NCBI GenBank assembly: GCA_938074205.1
Contig: CALJES010000008.1
Location: forward strand, 124,001 to 188,000
Length of the DNA stretch: 64,000 nt
DNA from: an uncultured bacterium
GTDB lineage: Bacteria > Armatimonadota > UBA5829
Direction: 5' to 3'
The stretch's first letter is position 1; each line of letters begins with the position of its first letter. The notes below the pieces were generated by a model. It saw nothing but the letters and a program-made list of their open reading frames with translations, did not search any database and was not told the DNA's origin. Positions 8,295 to 18,263 of the stretch are shown here, piece by piece. Made by a program: the position numbers and the translations under genes.

Positions 8295-9737
8295 ATGCAA
8301 AAGGACAGACTTACTCGTAGAGACATTCTCAAAAGAGCAATAGCGGTAGGCACTTTTGTACTTATTCCATCCACGGCGAGCAAGGAATCCGCACACGGAG
8401 CAAGCTCGACACCCCAAACCCAGAGAAAACCAAACTTCCTACTTGTATTTCCCGATCAGCACCGTTTCGATTGGGTACCGTGGAACCCTAAAGTACCCTT
8501 GAGGATGCCAAACCTTGAAAAGCTGGCGGCTCGAGGGGTTCGGTTCAACTGGGCTTTCACGCCTTCGCCCTTATGCGCGCCTGCAAGAGCTTGTCTGGCG
8601 TCTGGACGCGAGTATGAGCGATGTGGTGTCAAGAATAACGGGCAGGACTACCCCGCCAGCCAGCCAACTTTCTACAAACTTCTGCGCGACAGCGGCTACT
8701 GGGTGATGGGTTGTGGGAAATTTGATTTGCATAAGGCCTCGCCGATATGGGGACTCGACGGCAAGAACTTGTTGACTGAATGGGGATTCTCCGATGGTAT
8801 AGACAACGCAGGCAAACAAGATGCTGTTGCATCCGGACAAGACAAGCCGCGTGATCCGTATATGGCTTTTTTGGAGCGACGCGGACTGAGGCAGGCGCAT
8901 ATTGAAGACTACAAGAAGCGTTCAAAGATCGGCAAAGCTGCGGTATTTCCCACGCCGCTGCCCGACGATGCCTATTGCGACAACTGGGTGGGGCAGAATG
9001 CTCTGGATCTTATAAGAAACGTGCCTGAGGGAAAGCCGTGGTTCCTGCAGGTGAACTTCGTAGGACCGCATCCTCCGTGGGATATCACTGAGAGTATGGG
9101 CAAACTCTACGAAGGCGTCGACTTCCCACAGCCCAACCGCGGTGCTCAACTGACTCCGGAGCAGAATACCGCCGTTCGAAGAAACTACTCAGCGATGATA
9201 ACCAATATCGACCGCTGGCTGGGAATACTTGTCGAGGAACTGAAGAAAAGGAATGAACTTGGCAACACGTTTATCATTTACTCCTCTGACCATGGTGAAA
9301 TGCTGAACGACCAGGGGCTGTGGGGAAAGTCTGTCCCGTATCAACCGTCTGTCGGAGTACCGCTTGTTATTGCGGGTCCGAGCATTAAGAGAGGACTTGT
9401 TACGAACGCACCTACAAGCCTGATAGACCTGACCGCAACGATTTTGGACTACGCCGCTGTGGCTGCGCCGCCGGACGTTGACGGTGTTTCGCTGAGGACT
9501 GTACTTGAGGGCAACAAGCAAAGACACAGAGAGTATGTGCGCTCGGCATTGAACGACTGGCGACTAGTCTTCGACGGGCGATACAAGCTAGTTACGGGCT
9601 ACCCGGACCGCGACGATATATTGCTGTTCGATCTTGAAGCAGACCCTGAGGAAAATCGGGACTTGGCAAAGGACCGTAGGAGTATAGTAGATCGGCTATC
9701 AGATGTCATTGGACCGGGGAAGGGAGAAAACAAATGA
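8295..9737 (+). CDS. Tat-exported sulfatase
   Basis: A 480-residue type I sulfatase (alkaline phosphatase superfamily). The N-terminus has a twin-arginine signal, TRRDILKRAIAVGTF (7-21). The formylglycine site is CAPAR (94-98), a cysteine-type C-x-P-x-R motif that is followed by the expected ACLASGR. Metal-binding FPDQ (D54) and YSSDHGEM near residue 330 are present. It should hydrolyse sulfate esters of a polysaccharide or oligosaccharide outside the cytoplasmic membrane. An in-frame TTG at 8289 is an alternative start. The stop overlaps the next sulfatase by ATGA, so the two are co-translated. No sulfatase-maturating enzyme is encoded nearby. Confidence 0.92.
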   Translation: MQKDRLTRRDILKRAIAVGTFVLIPSTASKESAHGASSTPQTQRKPNFLLVFPDQHRFDWVPWNPKVPLRMPNLEKLAARGVRFNWAFTPSPLCAPARACLASGREYERCGVKNNGQDYPASQPTFYKLLRDSGYWVMGCGKFDLHKASPIWGLDGKNLLTEWGFSDGIDNAGKQDAVASGQDKPRDPYMAFLERRGLRQAHIEDYKKRSKIGKAAVFPTPLPDDAYCDNWVGQNALDLIRNVPEGKPWFLQVNFVGPHPPWDITESMGKLYEGVDFPQPNRGAQLTPEQNTAVRRNYSAMITNIDRWLGILVEELKKRNELGNTFIIYSSDHGEMLNDQGLWGKSVPYQPSVGVPLVIAGPSIKRGLVTNAPTSLIDLTATILDYAAVAAPPDVDGVSLRTVLEGNKQRHREYVRSALNDWRLVFDGRYKLVTGYPDRDDILLFDLEADPEENRDLAKDRRSIVDRLSDVIGPGKGENK

Positions 9738-11122
9738 GCGATGCCAAAAAGCTAGTAACGCGCAGACAATTCCTGCAAGCAACTATCGGAGCGGCTGCAT
9801 CGATGGCTGTCTGCGATGCTTGTGCAGGCAGACAGGAAACCCCGAACTTTGTGATCATCTACGCTGATGACCTGGGATACAACGATCTTTCCTGCTATGG
9901 CTCTGATCTCATCAACACCCCTCGAATTGACCGCATGGCCGCAGAGGGAATCAAGTTCACAGATTTCTATTCCGCGGCGGCTGTGTGCACGCCGTCCCGC
10001 GCTGCCCTTCTGACAGGATGCTATCCCATAAGGGTAAATCTCCCCAGCGTGCTCGGACCGTTCTCGCCCATAGGAATCAGTGACAGAGAGGTCACGCTTG
10101 CAGAATTGCTTAAGACCAGAGGCTATGCAACAGCGTGCATAGGCAAGTGGCACCTCGGAGACCAGAAACCTTTCCTACCTACACGACACGGGTTCGACTA
10201 TTATTTCGGACTCCCATACTCGAACGACATGCCGCGGCCAAATTGGCCTGTGCCGCTCATACGCAACGAGCAGATAATCGAGCAGCCCGTAGTGCAAGAA
10301 ACGCTTACAGAACGCTACACTTCTGAGGCTGTTCGTTTCATAAACCGGAATCGGAACAGGCCGTTCTTCCTATACCTCGCTCACACGATGCCGCATGTGC
10401 CCCTCAGTGTTTCCGAGAAGTTTGCGGGCAGGTCAAAGCGAGGCCTTTACGGCGATGTCGTAGAATGCATCGATTGGAGTACTGGCGAGATACTCGACAC
10501 ACTTACAAGCCTTGGCCTGGATAAGAACACGCTAGTCATATTCGCCTCCGACAACGGGCCGTGGCTTTCAATGCGAGAAAATGGAGGAAGCGCACTGCCT
10601 CTGCGCGACGGCAAAGGCACCACTTGGGAAGGTGGTATGCGCGTTCCCGGAATAGCCTGGTGGCCCGGGCGCATTCCCAAGGGGGTAGTATGCAGAGAAG
10701 TGGTGTCGACAATCGACCTCTATCCGACCTTCGCAGCCTTAGCCGGAGCACGACTTCCGACCGATAGGATTATAGATGGCAAAGATGTACGTCCGCTGCT
10801 TTTCGGAAACAGGCCAGCAATAAGTCCGCACAAAGCGTTTTTCTACTACTGGAAGGACGAACTGCAGGCTGTACGCTCAGGCAAGTGGAAACTTGTTCTG
10901 GAGCATAAGTCACGCGACGGAAAGAAAGTTATACCACAGCAGCTCTTCAATCTTGAGACAGACATAGGCGAGACGACAGATGTAAGTGCTCAATATCCGA
11001 GCGTGGTAAGACGACTAATGGCATACGTAGAAGAAATGCGCGAGGATCTCGGTGACGCGTTGGTAGGCAAACCCGGTAAGAACCGCCGTCCTTGCGGAAG
11101 AGTTTCCGTCCAATCGCAGTAA
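9734..11122 (+). CDS. Tat-exported arylsulfatase-family protein
   Basis: A 462-residue sulfatase with a twin-arginine leader (VTRRQFLQATIGAAASMA, 8-25) and a cysteine beside the cleavage region. The formylglycine motif is CTPSR (85-89) followed by AALLTGCYPIR, the textbook form. The metal-site strand IIYADDLGYNDLSCYG (41-56) and GKWHLG are also complete. This is the arylsulfatase A/N-acetylgalactosamine-6-sulfatase-like branch. Translation is coupled to the preceding sulfatase (4-bp overlap), suggesting the pair removes different sulfates from one substrate in the periplasm. Confidence 0.93.
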   Translation: MSDAKKLVTRRQFLQATIGAAASMAVCDACAGRQETPNFVIIYADDLGYNDLSCYGSDLINTPRIDRMAAEGIKFTDFYSAAAVCTPSRAALLTGCYPIRVNLPSVLGPFSPIGISDREVTLAELLKTRGYATACIGKWHLGDQKPFLPTRHGFDYYFGLPYSNDMPRPNWPVPLIRNEQIIEQPVVQETLTERYTSEAVRFINRNRNRPFFLYLAHTMPHVPLSVSEKFAGRSKRGLYGDVVECIDWSTGEILDTLTSLGLDKNTLVIFASDNGPWLSMRENGGSALPLRDGKGTTWEGGMRVPGIAWWPGRIPKGVVCREVVSTIDLYPTFAALAGARLPTDRIIDGKDVRPLLFGNRPAISPHKAFFYYWKDELQAVRSGKWKLVLEHKSRDGKKVIPQQLFNLETDIGETTDVSAQYPSVVRRLMAYVEEMREDLGDALVGKPGKNRRPCGRVSVQSQ

Positions 11123-11259
11123 GCGCAAATCACTACTCCACAAATCGTCTGGGCGCAAGATCAGGGGCTGTGATTCCGCGTAGTGTAGCACAAACCTAGG
11201 TAAACAGGGGTCGCTGCCAAGGCATGTGTTGACGCCGAAAGCGAACGATCCTGGTCTGG

Positions 11260-11288
11260 TTGACGGTTCCGCTTAGAACGTGTTAGCA
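11260..11288 (+). promoter_or_regulatory. Candidate sigma-70 promoter close to a start codon
   Basis: TTGACG (11260-11265) and TTAGCA (11283-11288) are 17 bp apart. The -10 box ends only 10 bases before the ATG at 11299, so the transcript would have almost no leader. No Shine-Dalgarno is visible there, consistent with leaderless translation. The -10 match is weak. Confidence 0.35.
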
Positions 11289-11298
11289 TTAGTACGTT

Positions 11299-12666
11299 AT
11301 GACACGAATTGGTGAAAAACCTAACGTAGTTGTGTGCTTGTGTGACCAACTCCGCGCGTTCGAGCTCGGCTGCTATGGGCACAAGATGGTGAAAACCCCC
11401 AACATAGACCGCTTGGCGGCCGAAGGTGTGCGGTTTGAAATCGCATGCAGCAATAACCCAGTATGCACACCTGGTAGGTCCATTCTAATAAGCGGCCAAT
11501 ACAGCCGAACGTGCCAAGGGACGCTTGTCAACTGTGGTGAGCCCGTACGCGAACGAGTGCAATTGCCTGAACCCACGCTGGCGGAGATCTTGAAGGACGC
11601 CGGCTATAAGACCGGATTGGTGGGCAAATGGCACATCGCGCCAGCACCGGAAGTTGTTGGCTTCGAGTTCGCAGTGTATCCGCACCATCAACATCGCTAC
11701 ACAGGGCAAACTTTCCACCGGAGCTTCGGCGAGGACATTATAGTTGAGGGGTTTGGTGCCGATTACGAAATCGAGGAGCTCACTAATTTTATACGTCAGT
11801 ATCGAGGCAGACCATTTTTCTTGTTCCACAACATATCTCAGCCTCACATGCCGCTAGCGGACATGCCCGACAGATTCAAGAGGATGTATTCTCCGAATGA
11901 CGTCCTGCTTCGACCGAACGCTTTCGACGATGGCGGACTGGCACATGATGAGAATTGGTTCCGAATTTACCTTTATGATTACCTATATTACGAGAAGCAT
12001 CTTCCATATACCGAAGAGCCTTTGCCCGACGGCTTCGATCTTAGAAACCTCACTGCGCTCTACTACGGTTCCATAAGCTGGGCTGATGAACAAGTCGGCG
12101 CGCTTATGAGAGCACTGGAAGAAGCTGGTGTTGCTGAGGATACACTTGTGGTCTTTACCTCTGACCACGGCGACAATCTGGGTAGCCATCAGTTGTTCAA
12201 TAAAGATCAACTTTATGAGGAATCGATTCGGATACCGCTCATCATCTGGTGGCCGGGCGGGTTGAAGCCCAGGAAGGTAAGCTGGCAGGTAGCATCACTT
12301 GTAGACATAGTTCCCACCGTGCTCTCATTCGTCGGCGTCAGCACCCCTCAAACTTGCCAAGGCACGGACCTTTCGAATGTGGTTCGAGGACAAGCCGACA
12401 TCACGGGGGAGAACTGTGCTTTCATCGAAACCTCAGGAGGCGCAGTGGGCATTCGAACGCTTAGGCACCTTTACGGAGTTCGCAAAGAGCGCACGCCAGA
12501 CGCGCGAACCACCGTAGTCACAGACGACAGGTTTATGTTTTTCGACGTTGTCAGCGACCCTTATCAGCTCGATAATCTAGTCCATTCTGAGGCTAACGGC
12601 GAAGTGGCGGCGCGTCTTAGGGAGCGTGTGCTCCAGTGGGATGTCCAGACGCCGTGGAAGATATAG
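11299..12666 (+). CDS. Sulfatase without signal peptide
   Basis: A 455-residue sulfatase with CTPGR (56-60) as the formylglycine motif and VVVCLCDQLRAFELGCYG at the metal site. GKWHIAP and FTSDHGDNLGSHQ are in place. Unlike the neighbouring sulfatases it starts directly with MTRIGEKPNV and has no Tat or Sec signal, so it probably works in the cytoplasm on imported sulfated oligosaccharides, as IdsA/choline-sulfatase-like relatives do. It is transcribed separately from the preceding pair (176-bp gap) and converges with the secreted protein gene at 12705. Confidence 0.9.
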   Translation: MTRIGEKPNVVVCLCDQLRAFELGCYGHKMVKTPNIDRLAAEGVRFEIACSNNPVCTPGRSILISGQYSRTCQGTLVNCGEPVRERVQLPEPTLAEILKDAGYKTGLVGKWHIAPAPEVVGFEFAVYPHHQHRYTGQTFHRSFGEDIIVEGFGADYEIEELTNFIRQYRGRPFFLFHNISQPHMPLADMPDRFKRMYSPNDVLLRPNAFDDGGLAHDENWFRIYLYDYLYYEKHLPYTEEPLPDGFDLRNLTALYYGSISWADEQVGALMRALEEAGVAEDTLVVFTSDHGDNLGSHQLFNKDQLYEESIRIPLIIWWPGGLKPRKVSWQVASLVDIVPTVLSFVGVSTPQTCQGTDLSNVVRGQADITGENCAFIETSGGAVGIRTLRHLYGVRKERTPDARTTVVTDDRFMFFDVVSDPYQLDNLVHSEANGEVAARLRERVLQWDVQTPWKI

Positions 12667-12704
12667 GCTAGGCGACTCGCGCTGGAGTATTCGAAGAAAC
12701 GCTT

Positions 12705-15431
12705 TCAGCGCACAACCACACTCGTCGCCGCTATGTAGCGTTCTCCAGCAGCGGTAGTATAGAGGGTACCTTTTACGTCCACCCACTTTCCCTCAGCAGC
12801 GCCGTGATTGGCCTTGACTACTCTGATACCTGCAAGACCCTTGGGATCTGCGACGTATAGGAATCCGTTGTAGCAAGCTGTGACAAGCACGCTCGCGAGT
12901 GAGACTAAGGATCCATCCGGCTTACCTTTCACGCTGAGCGCATTATCACTGTCCGCCGGTGGCTCGGTTGACCCTGTCGTTTTGTAGAAAAGATAATCGA
13001 AGTCTATGGTTTGTCTTTCCTGTGACCCGTTCACTCCAAAAACTATTCTATTCGCAGAGCTGGGATAGGCAGTACCCGCAAAGACGGGAATGGGACGTTC
13101 ATCTACATAGCAGGCATAGCTTGCTCCCTTGAGCACAAACCTGTATTGGTGCCAGGTCGTACCATCCAGCGCGTACTCCGCATCAAAACGCGATGCTCCG
13201 TCTGCCTTGGCAGCTACTTTCTCGGGCAAGATGGCGAAGGTTATGTAGCGAAGACCATCCGATAGCGTAATGTTCGCCGTACTAGGGCCAACTGAGGCCG
13301 AATTGCACCTGGCACGCTCAAGCACGGTTTCACCGACCGAATTGACAGCGTTCCAATTGCGGTACCACCGGATCTTGCTGCCCGGCACGTCAGACACGTC
13401 TGTAATCTGCAGGACTCCCAATTCAGGATCCACATGAGTCCAGAATTCGCTGCCACCGTCATCTAATGCTTCCCACATCGGGACTGACGATGTCGGCAGT
13501 ACGTCTCCGTGGTACTCCACTTGCCACGTTTCGGCTGCCGCGCGGAAGCACGCCGGTGCGGAAGCAAGCCCGCCGTTATCAAATGCAAATATCGCGTAGT
13601 AGCGTGCCACCCCGTTCGCTAGAGGGCTATGTCGAAAGCTGCTGCGGGCGCCGCATTTAACACCCGAAATGTAAGCGACCAACTCCCCATCTGTCGGACA
13701 ACGGGGACAACGATCTCCTCGAGATCGAATAATCGCCCCCGCCAGATCCCTATCGGAGGGATTCGTCAATGCGATTGTAACCGCTCCGTTGGTTCCGACA
13801 GCTACCACGTCCGCCGGCGCAGCTGGTGGACTGGTATTGGGCCCCAGTTTGAATGCTCCTGCAGGAGCGCTCCACTCACTCCATCCGCCCTTATTGTGAA
13901 TTCTCACAAAAGTGTAGTAATTCAGGCTGACCTCAAGCGGAGCACTCACGTGGTCATTCTCAGAACTACAGACCTCGCCCGAATCATACACTGAACCGTC
14001 ATGCAGTACATTTGTGGTATTGATGTGCACCTCATATTTGTCGTGCCACTGGCCGACCCATTCGACGCGCACCCTTGGGCCCTCTACACGCGAATCAGCC
14101 TGAGGATAAGCGATTTTGGGTGCGGAGGGCGGAATCGCCGCGCAGTCGCAGGTGAAGCGCTGAGCATACACAGCTCCGCCGACGTCCGTGCATAAGAGCT
14201 GCACGCATAGTCCATCTCTGGAACGCACAGCCAAACACCCGCTGCGGACTCCACCGGAAGCCGTGTTTACATCGAACCGGTCGCCGACGGCAGCACCCTC
14301 TGATGTGAATCTCATTCCCTTGATAACATTGGGATGCCCACTAGTTAGGTCCTCATACGTTATGAGATAGGTATCGGCATGCTGAATATACGCGGCCCCG
14401 GTAGGGACGCCAAAATCCGGCCATGAGACGGCAAACAAACCTTGGTTGAGCCAATTGCCTTTGCTGTCCACAATAAGCGCATACGTTCGGTAGTACTCTG
14501 TCGAGGTCAGCTTCTGAAGAACTACGCAATAACTTCCGTCTGACGTGTTGCACACCAAGCAGATCGGAATATCCTGACCATTGGGCGCATATGGGTAGCC
14601 GCCCCAGTAGAGAGGAATATTTGCGCCGACCAAGGTTCGAGTAGAGGCTTGAACGCGCTGCGCATAGATGTCAGAGTACCCGTTGTCTTGACCTGTTCCG
14701 ATGTAATTGCGGTAGTCCTGCCAAACCACTAAGAACTCCCCAACTATTGGATTGAACGCAACCTTCGGACTGTAGCTGTCGTAAGGAGCAGTAGAATCCC
14801 TCAAGTGCAACTCTGGACCCATCGGCTTGCCAGTCCTATCAAAGAATCGCCCCATTATTTGCTTCTTGCCATCGATTCTTTCTGTCCACACCACCAAGAA
14901 TTGCCTGTTAACTGGATCGTACGCTGCATCTACACTGTTCTGATACCCTGGTTTACTCACAAGTATAATGTGGCTGCCAACCTTATTGCCATCGCTAGAG
15001 ATCCGCTGACCCAGGACGTCATCCTCTCCACCTGATAGTCCTGCCACCACTATCCCCTGGTAGACAACAAACCATTCCCCGTTAGTGGAATTGTACGCGG
15101 CTACGCCTATAACCGCCTTGACAGACGTTGGGTCTGGCGAAATGTAGAACTCTGAAGCAATAGGAGTACCAAGATCCGGGTCGAATCTTCGAGCTTTGAG
15201 CTGCCAACCGTTGGGGTCCGTGACGTCTACCCAGAGAACGAGGAACTGGTCAGCTGCTTCGTTATAGCATATAGCCGGCCAGAAAGCCCCGCTTTGGCAC
15301 ACTGGAATCGGTGAACCGATCAGACTCGCAGCGCCGATCAGGTGACACACGGAGACCAGTGTCACGCACATGGGAATAATGGGCAATACTCTGCACAGAG
15401 TTCCGCAGGCTAGTCGTGTTAAGACCGACAT
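12705..15431 (-). CDS. Large secreted protein: propeller-like repeats, FN3-like, LamG-like and OB-fold domains
   Basis: A 908-residue exported protein with an N-terminal hydrophobic signal. The first ~430 residues hold repeats of the form FLVLW-x-D / FVVYQ / FLVVWTER / FLVVWQDYRN, suggesting a beta-propeller. Two fibronectin-III-like segments follow (about 435-540 and 540-640), then a concanavalin/LamG-like stretch (about 645-820), and finally a C-terminal ~80-residue OB-fold-like module containing ACYNGFLYVAD, GIRVV and GERYI. No catalytic motif is recognisable. The same C-terminal module ends the next protein (15480) and occurs inside the protein at 25201. It is likely a surface protein that binds carbohydrate or cell wall, co-transcribed with the FG-GAP gene 48 bp upstream. 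Confidence 0.75.
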   Translation of the reverse strand: MSVLTRLACGTLCRVLPIIPMCVTLVSVCHLIGAASLIGSPIPVCQSGAFWPAICYNEAADQFLVLWVDVTDPNGWQLKARRFDPDLGTPIASEFYISPDPTSVKAVIGVAAYNSTNGEWFVVYQGIVVAGLSGGEDDVLGQRISSDGNKVGSHIILVSKPGYQNSVDAAYDPVNRQFLVVWTERIDGKKQIMGRFFDRTGKPMGPELHLRDSTAPYDSYSPKVAFNPIVGEFLVVWQDYRNYIGTGQDNGYSDIYAQRVQASTRTLVGANIPLYWGGYPYAPNGQDIPICLVCNTSDGSYCVVLQKLTSTEYYRTYALIVDSKGNWLNQGLFAVSWPDFGVPTGAAYIQHADTYLITYEDLTSGHPNVIKGMRFTSEGAAVGDRFDVNTASGGVRSGCLAVRSRDGLCVQLLCTDVGGAVYAQRFTCDCAAIPPSAPKIAYPQADSRVEGPRVRVEWVGQWHDKYEVHINTTNVLHDGSVYDSGEVCSSENDHVSAPLEVSLNYYTFVRIHNKGGWSEWSAPAGAFKLGPNTSPPAAPADVVAVGTNGAVTIALTNPSDRDLAGAIIRSRGDRCPRCPTDGELVAYISGVKCGARSSFRHSPLANGVARYYAIFAFDNGGLASAPACFRAAAETWQVEYHGDVLPTSSVPMWEALDDGGSEFWTHVDPELGVLQITDVSDVPGSKIRWYRNWNAVNSVGETVLERARCNSASVGPSTANITLSDGLRYITFAILPEKVAAKADGASRFDAEYALDGTTWHQYRFVLKGASYACYVDERPIPVFAGTAYPSSANRIVFGVNGSQERQTIDFDYLFYKTTGSTEPPADSDNALSVKGKPDGSLVSLASVLVTACYNGFLYVADPKGLAGIRVVKANHGAAEGKWVDVKGTLYTTAAGERYIAATSVVVR

Positions 15432-15447
15432 AGCTTACTCACCCACC

Positions 15448-15467
15448 AAAGCGCCGTTATGCGCTTT
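15448..15467 (-). promoter_or_regulatory. Intercistronic hairpin
   Basis: AAAGCGC (15448-15454) and GCGCTTT (15461-15467) form a 7-bp stem with a 6-base loop between the two minus-strand secreted-protein genes. The tail on the minus strand is G-rich, not T-rich, so it may be an attenuator or processing site rather than a full terminator. Confidence 0.45.
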
Positions 15468-15479
15468 CATGATTGTAAC

Positions 15480-18071
15480 CTAGGAAGCGTTTGATACCAC
15501 TGAACTCGCTTCAATGTACCTTTCGCCTGACGCGCTGGTGCGAACAGTTCCACGGACGTCAACCAGCTCCCCGATCTTTCGACCATGGTTTGGTTGTGCC
15601 ACTCTTATCCCGTTCGTTCGATCCAGTGACTCAACATAGAAGAACGACTCGTAGCAAGCTGATACAACTACCCGCGGTACCACTACTGGAGCAGAATCAT
15701 CCAGATCCTTCGTGTCGGATATCGACCGGGCGCGTTCAGCTGTACCAACAGTGCAAGTCGGAAGCGTGTTATTGAGGATATCATTGATGTAATCACGCTC
15801 GTAGAAGCGCAATCCCGATCCGCCGTGACCCTGACCGGTTAAAACATCGAGATCTCCGTCGCCATTCCAGTCTTTGACGTCCGCTCCTGAAATCATCTGC
15901 AAACAATAGTCTTTGAGGATTATAACGCCCTCGGCGTTGGCTGCAAACATCGGCGTCTGGCCCGCGGCTCCGCTACCGATGTTCTTGTAGAAGCGAACAT
16001 TGTTCTCAAAGTTACATCCGATGAAGTCTTTCTTGCCGTCTCCGTCCCAATCCACAAATGAACCTAGGTTGGGTCTAGTGTATGTAACTGTCTGCCCACC
16101 GAATGTGATCGTAGCTCTGGCCGCCAAGACTGGTGCCGCATCAGTTCCAATATTCTTGTACCAGTAGTAGCCTCCCGCGGACGTGTTGTCGTCTGCCTGC
16201 ACGACGTCTTTCTTGCCGTCATTGTTCCAATCACACACAAGCACACTCGAGCGTGAACCGGGACTGTCAATAGGTTGCCCACCTGCATACAGTCTAGTTC
16301 CGGCCGCAAGTACGGGCTCGGCATCGGTACCTATGTTGAGAAACAGGGTTATCCAGCCGCTACCGTCAGCCACAATCAGGTCCTTTTTGCCATCGTTATT
16401 CCAGTCGGTAATATCTGGGCGGGCGTGGCCGCCACTTGACATCAGACATATCGGCTGACCTCCTGCATACAGCTTTTGCCCCGTGTCAAACACAGGGAAC
16501 AATCTGTTTGTCGTGTTTCGGAAGTACCAAACGAAACCATCTGTGTCTCCGGCGACAAGGTCAGGCTTTCCGTCGTTGTTCCAATCGACCATGCGCACAC
16601 CGTTTTGCCGAACGGCATCGCAGATTTGGAAGCGTTCTGTATAGGGCGAACCGTTGTATTCGTCGCGCCGCACGAAAATCGGCTCCGACGCTGTGCCGAC
16701 ATTCTTGTGAAGTCCGCCATAGTACCTGGGCAAGGTAGCTTCAGAGGCCGGAGTGCGCTCCCAGAATCTTCCCGCAACTATATCGAGCAAGCCATCGCCA
16801 TCCCAGTCGGCAACTTTGACTCCAGAGTGGGCATCGGCGATGAAATAAGGAGTCTTGTACGCCACGATTTCGCCGAGGGCAAAAACCGGATTGGTTCGAG
16901 TTCCTATATTTCGAAACCAATAGATAGGACCGGGCTGACACCCTGCAAATAGGTCTAGGTCGCCGTCGTTGTCTATGTCTGCGACATCGAAACGCGGCGT
17001 GGAGAGCACGATATCTGTTCCGCCAGCCTGCACGGCAACACACTCCGAAAGCTGCGGGTCACCGTTGGAATCCCTGCCTAAGCTTCTATAAAGCCAGCAC
17101 TTGTTGTTACTGCCAACGATTATGTCGCTTCCCGCGTGACCATCCCCATCCCAATCGCCTACAAACGTGATGGAAGGGAACCAGCCTCCAGCCGAGGGTC
17201 CCCCAGGAATAGGTGTACCATTGGCAGTCTGCAGCGGACCTACCCGGGTGAAGGTCAATGGCCCGCCCGGCGCGGTAGTGTTTCTGTAAAATACGATCTT
17301 GCCTGCGTCTGGACCGTCTGAAAAACTTGGGAAGAAGTCGAGGTCGCCATCACCATCCCAGTCGTGGAACGCAACAGTTACCCAGCTCCTGTTATCCGCG
17401 CTGCGCGGGAGCGTGAAGAGCGACCCGCCGGAGGTAAGGCGCCCTCGCTCCACGAACCGATTTTCTCCCACGTTTTCATAGCAATAAACCCACGGCTCTA
17501 CTCCTCCTTTGAACAGGTCCAGGTCGCCATCACCGTCAAAATCCACAAAGTGATCGAAGTGACTGGCATTGATCTCCCGACGTTTGTAGCCTTCGCGGAA
17601 GAAGTCACCGTCTCCCACAAGACCACTATACCGCTGAGGTTTGCCCAGTCCTGACTCGACGGTGTCGAAATACACCGCATAGGTCGTATACGTGTGATCG
17701 GGAATAACGAAGTGAACTGTGATCTTTGAAACTGGATAGTATCTTTCAACCCTCGACGGAAGTAGATACTTCTCGTAACCAGGTCTTGAAGAGTCCACAG
17801 TTTTGGGTTTTCCAGAGGCATCGTATGCTATCACCTCAACGGTGTCAGGGTCGAACACTCCTTTAGCACCAAGGGACAGCAAGGTGGCTTGAGGATCGAT
17901 ATCCACCGTCGCCGACGACATCGAGCGAGATACACCTCTAGGGTTAACTGTCACTAGAACGCGGTAATGACAGGGCGACGTCCATTCCGGTGCAGAACCA
18001 CACCAAACAACTGCTGACGCCGAAATGGAAAGCGATACCCCAAGAACTAATCGCAACATCAATTTCATCAA
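15480..18071 (-). CDS. Secreted FG-GAP/VCBS-repeat protein with C-terminal OB-fold module
   Basis: An 863-residue exported protein with signal peptide (LMLRLVLGVSLSISASAVVWCG). From residue ~165 to 770 it is built of calcium-binding FG-GAP/VCBS repeats: VDFDGDGDLDLFKG, HDWDGDGDLDFF, DIDNDGDLDLFAG, DWNNDGKPDLVAGD, DWNGDGDLDVLTG and others, at least ten copies, the integrin-like seven-bladed propeller type. An N-terminal ~150-residue segment has a LamG/DUF2341-like look (HYRVLVTVNP). The last ~80 residues repeat the OB-fold module seen in its downstream neighbour (FFYVE, GIRVA, GERYIEASSVV). Start ATG 18071 has a GGAGG site. It probably binds a polymer on the cell surface, and no enzymatic residues are evident. 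Confidence 0.85.
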   Translation of the reverse strand: MMKLMLRLVLGVSLSISASAVVWCGSAPEWTSPCHYRVLVTVNPRGVSRSMSSATVDIDPQATLLSLGAKGVFDPDTVEVIAYDASGKPKTVDSSRPGYEKYLLPSRVERYYPVSKITVHFVIPDHTYTTYAVYFDTVESGLGKPQRYSGLVGDGDFFREGYKRREINASHFDHFVDFDGDGDLDLFKGGVEPWVYCYENVGENRFVERGRLTSGGSLFTLPRSADNRSWVTVAFHDWDGDGDLDFFPSFSDGPDAGKIVFYRNTTAPGGPLTFTRVGPLQTANGTPIPGGPSAGGWFPSITFVGDWDGDGHAGSDIIVGSNNKCWLYRSLGRDSNGDPQLSECVAVQAGGTDIVLSTPRFDVADIDNDGDLDLFAGCQPGPIYWFRNIGTRTNPVFALGEIVAYKTPYFIADAHSGVKVADWDGDGLLDIVAGRFWERTPASEATLPRYYGGLHKNVGTASEPIFVRRDEYNGSPYTERFQICDAVRQNGVRMVDWNNDGKPDLVAGDTDGFVWYFRNTTNRLFPVFDTGQKLYAGGQPICLMSSGGHARPDITDWNNDGKKDLIVADGSGWITLFLNIGTDAEPVLAAGTRLYAGGQPIDSPGSRSSVLVCDWNNDGKKDVVQADDNTSAGGYYWYKNIGTDAAPVLAARATITFGGQTVTYTRPNLGSFVDWDGDGKKDFIGCNFENNVRFYKNIGSGAAGQTPMFAANAEGVIILKDYCLQMISGADVKDWNGDGDLDVLTGQGHGGSGLRFYERDYINDILNNTLPTCTVGTAERARSISDTKDLDDSAPVVVPRVVVSACYESFFYVESLDRTNGIRVAQPNHGRKIGELVDVRGTVRTSASGERYIEASSVVSNAS

Positions 18072-18216
18072 TTATTTCCTCCATTCCGTCTTGGTCAGTC
18101 GCTGCAACGCACAAAAGGCGCGTCTACTCGGATTATTGGACTACGCCACACAACCGCAGTATATCCCCTGACCTAGACTGACGTCAACAGTCAGGTGTCG
18201 TCACAAACATTCTATA

Positions 18217-18225
18217 TGCTATAAT
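18217..18225 (+). promoter_or_regulatory. Extended -10 promoter for the heparinase gene
   Basis: TGCTATAAT at 18217-18225 is a perfect extended -10 box (TGn plus TATAAT at 18220-18225), about 85 bp before the start codon at 18311. No good -35 is seen at the usual distance, which extended -10 promoters can do without. The divergent FG-GAP gene shares this intergenic region. Confidence 0.5.
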
Positions 18226-18263
18226 TTCTGCTGAGGCATCAGTGAATTGGGAGCAGGAGCGTC

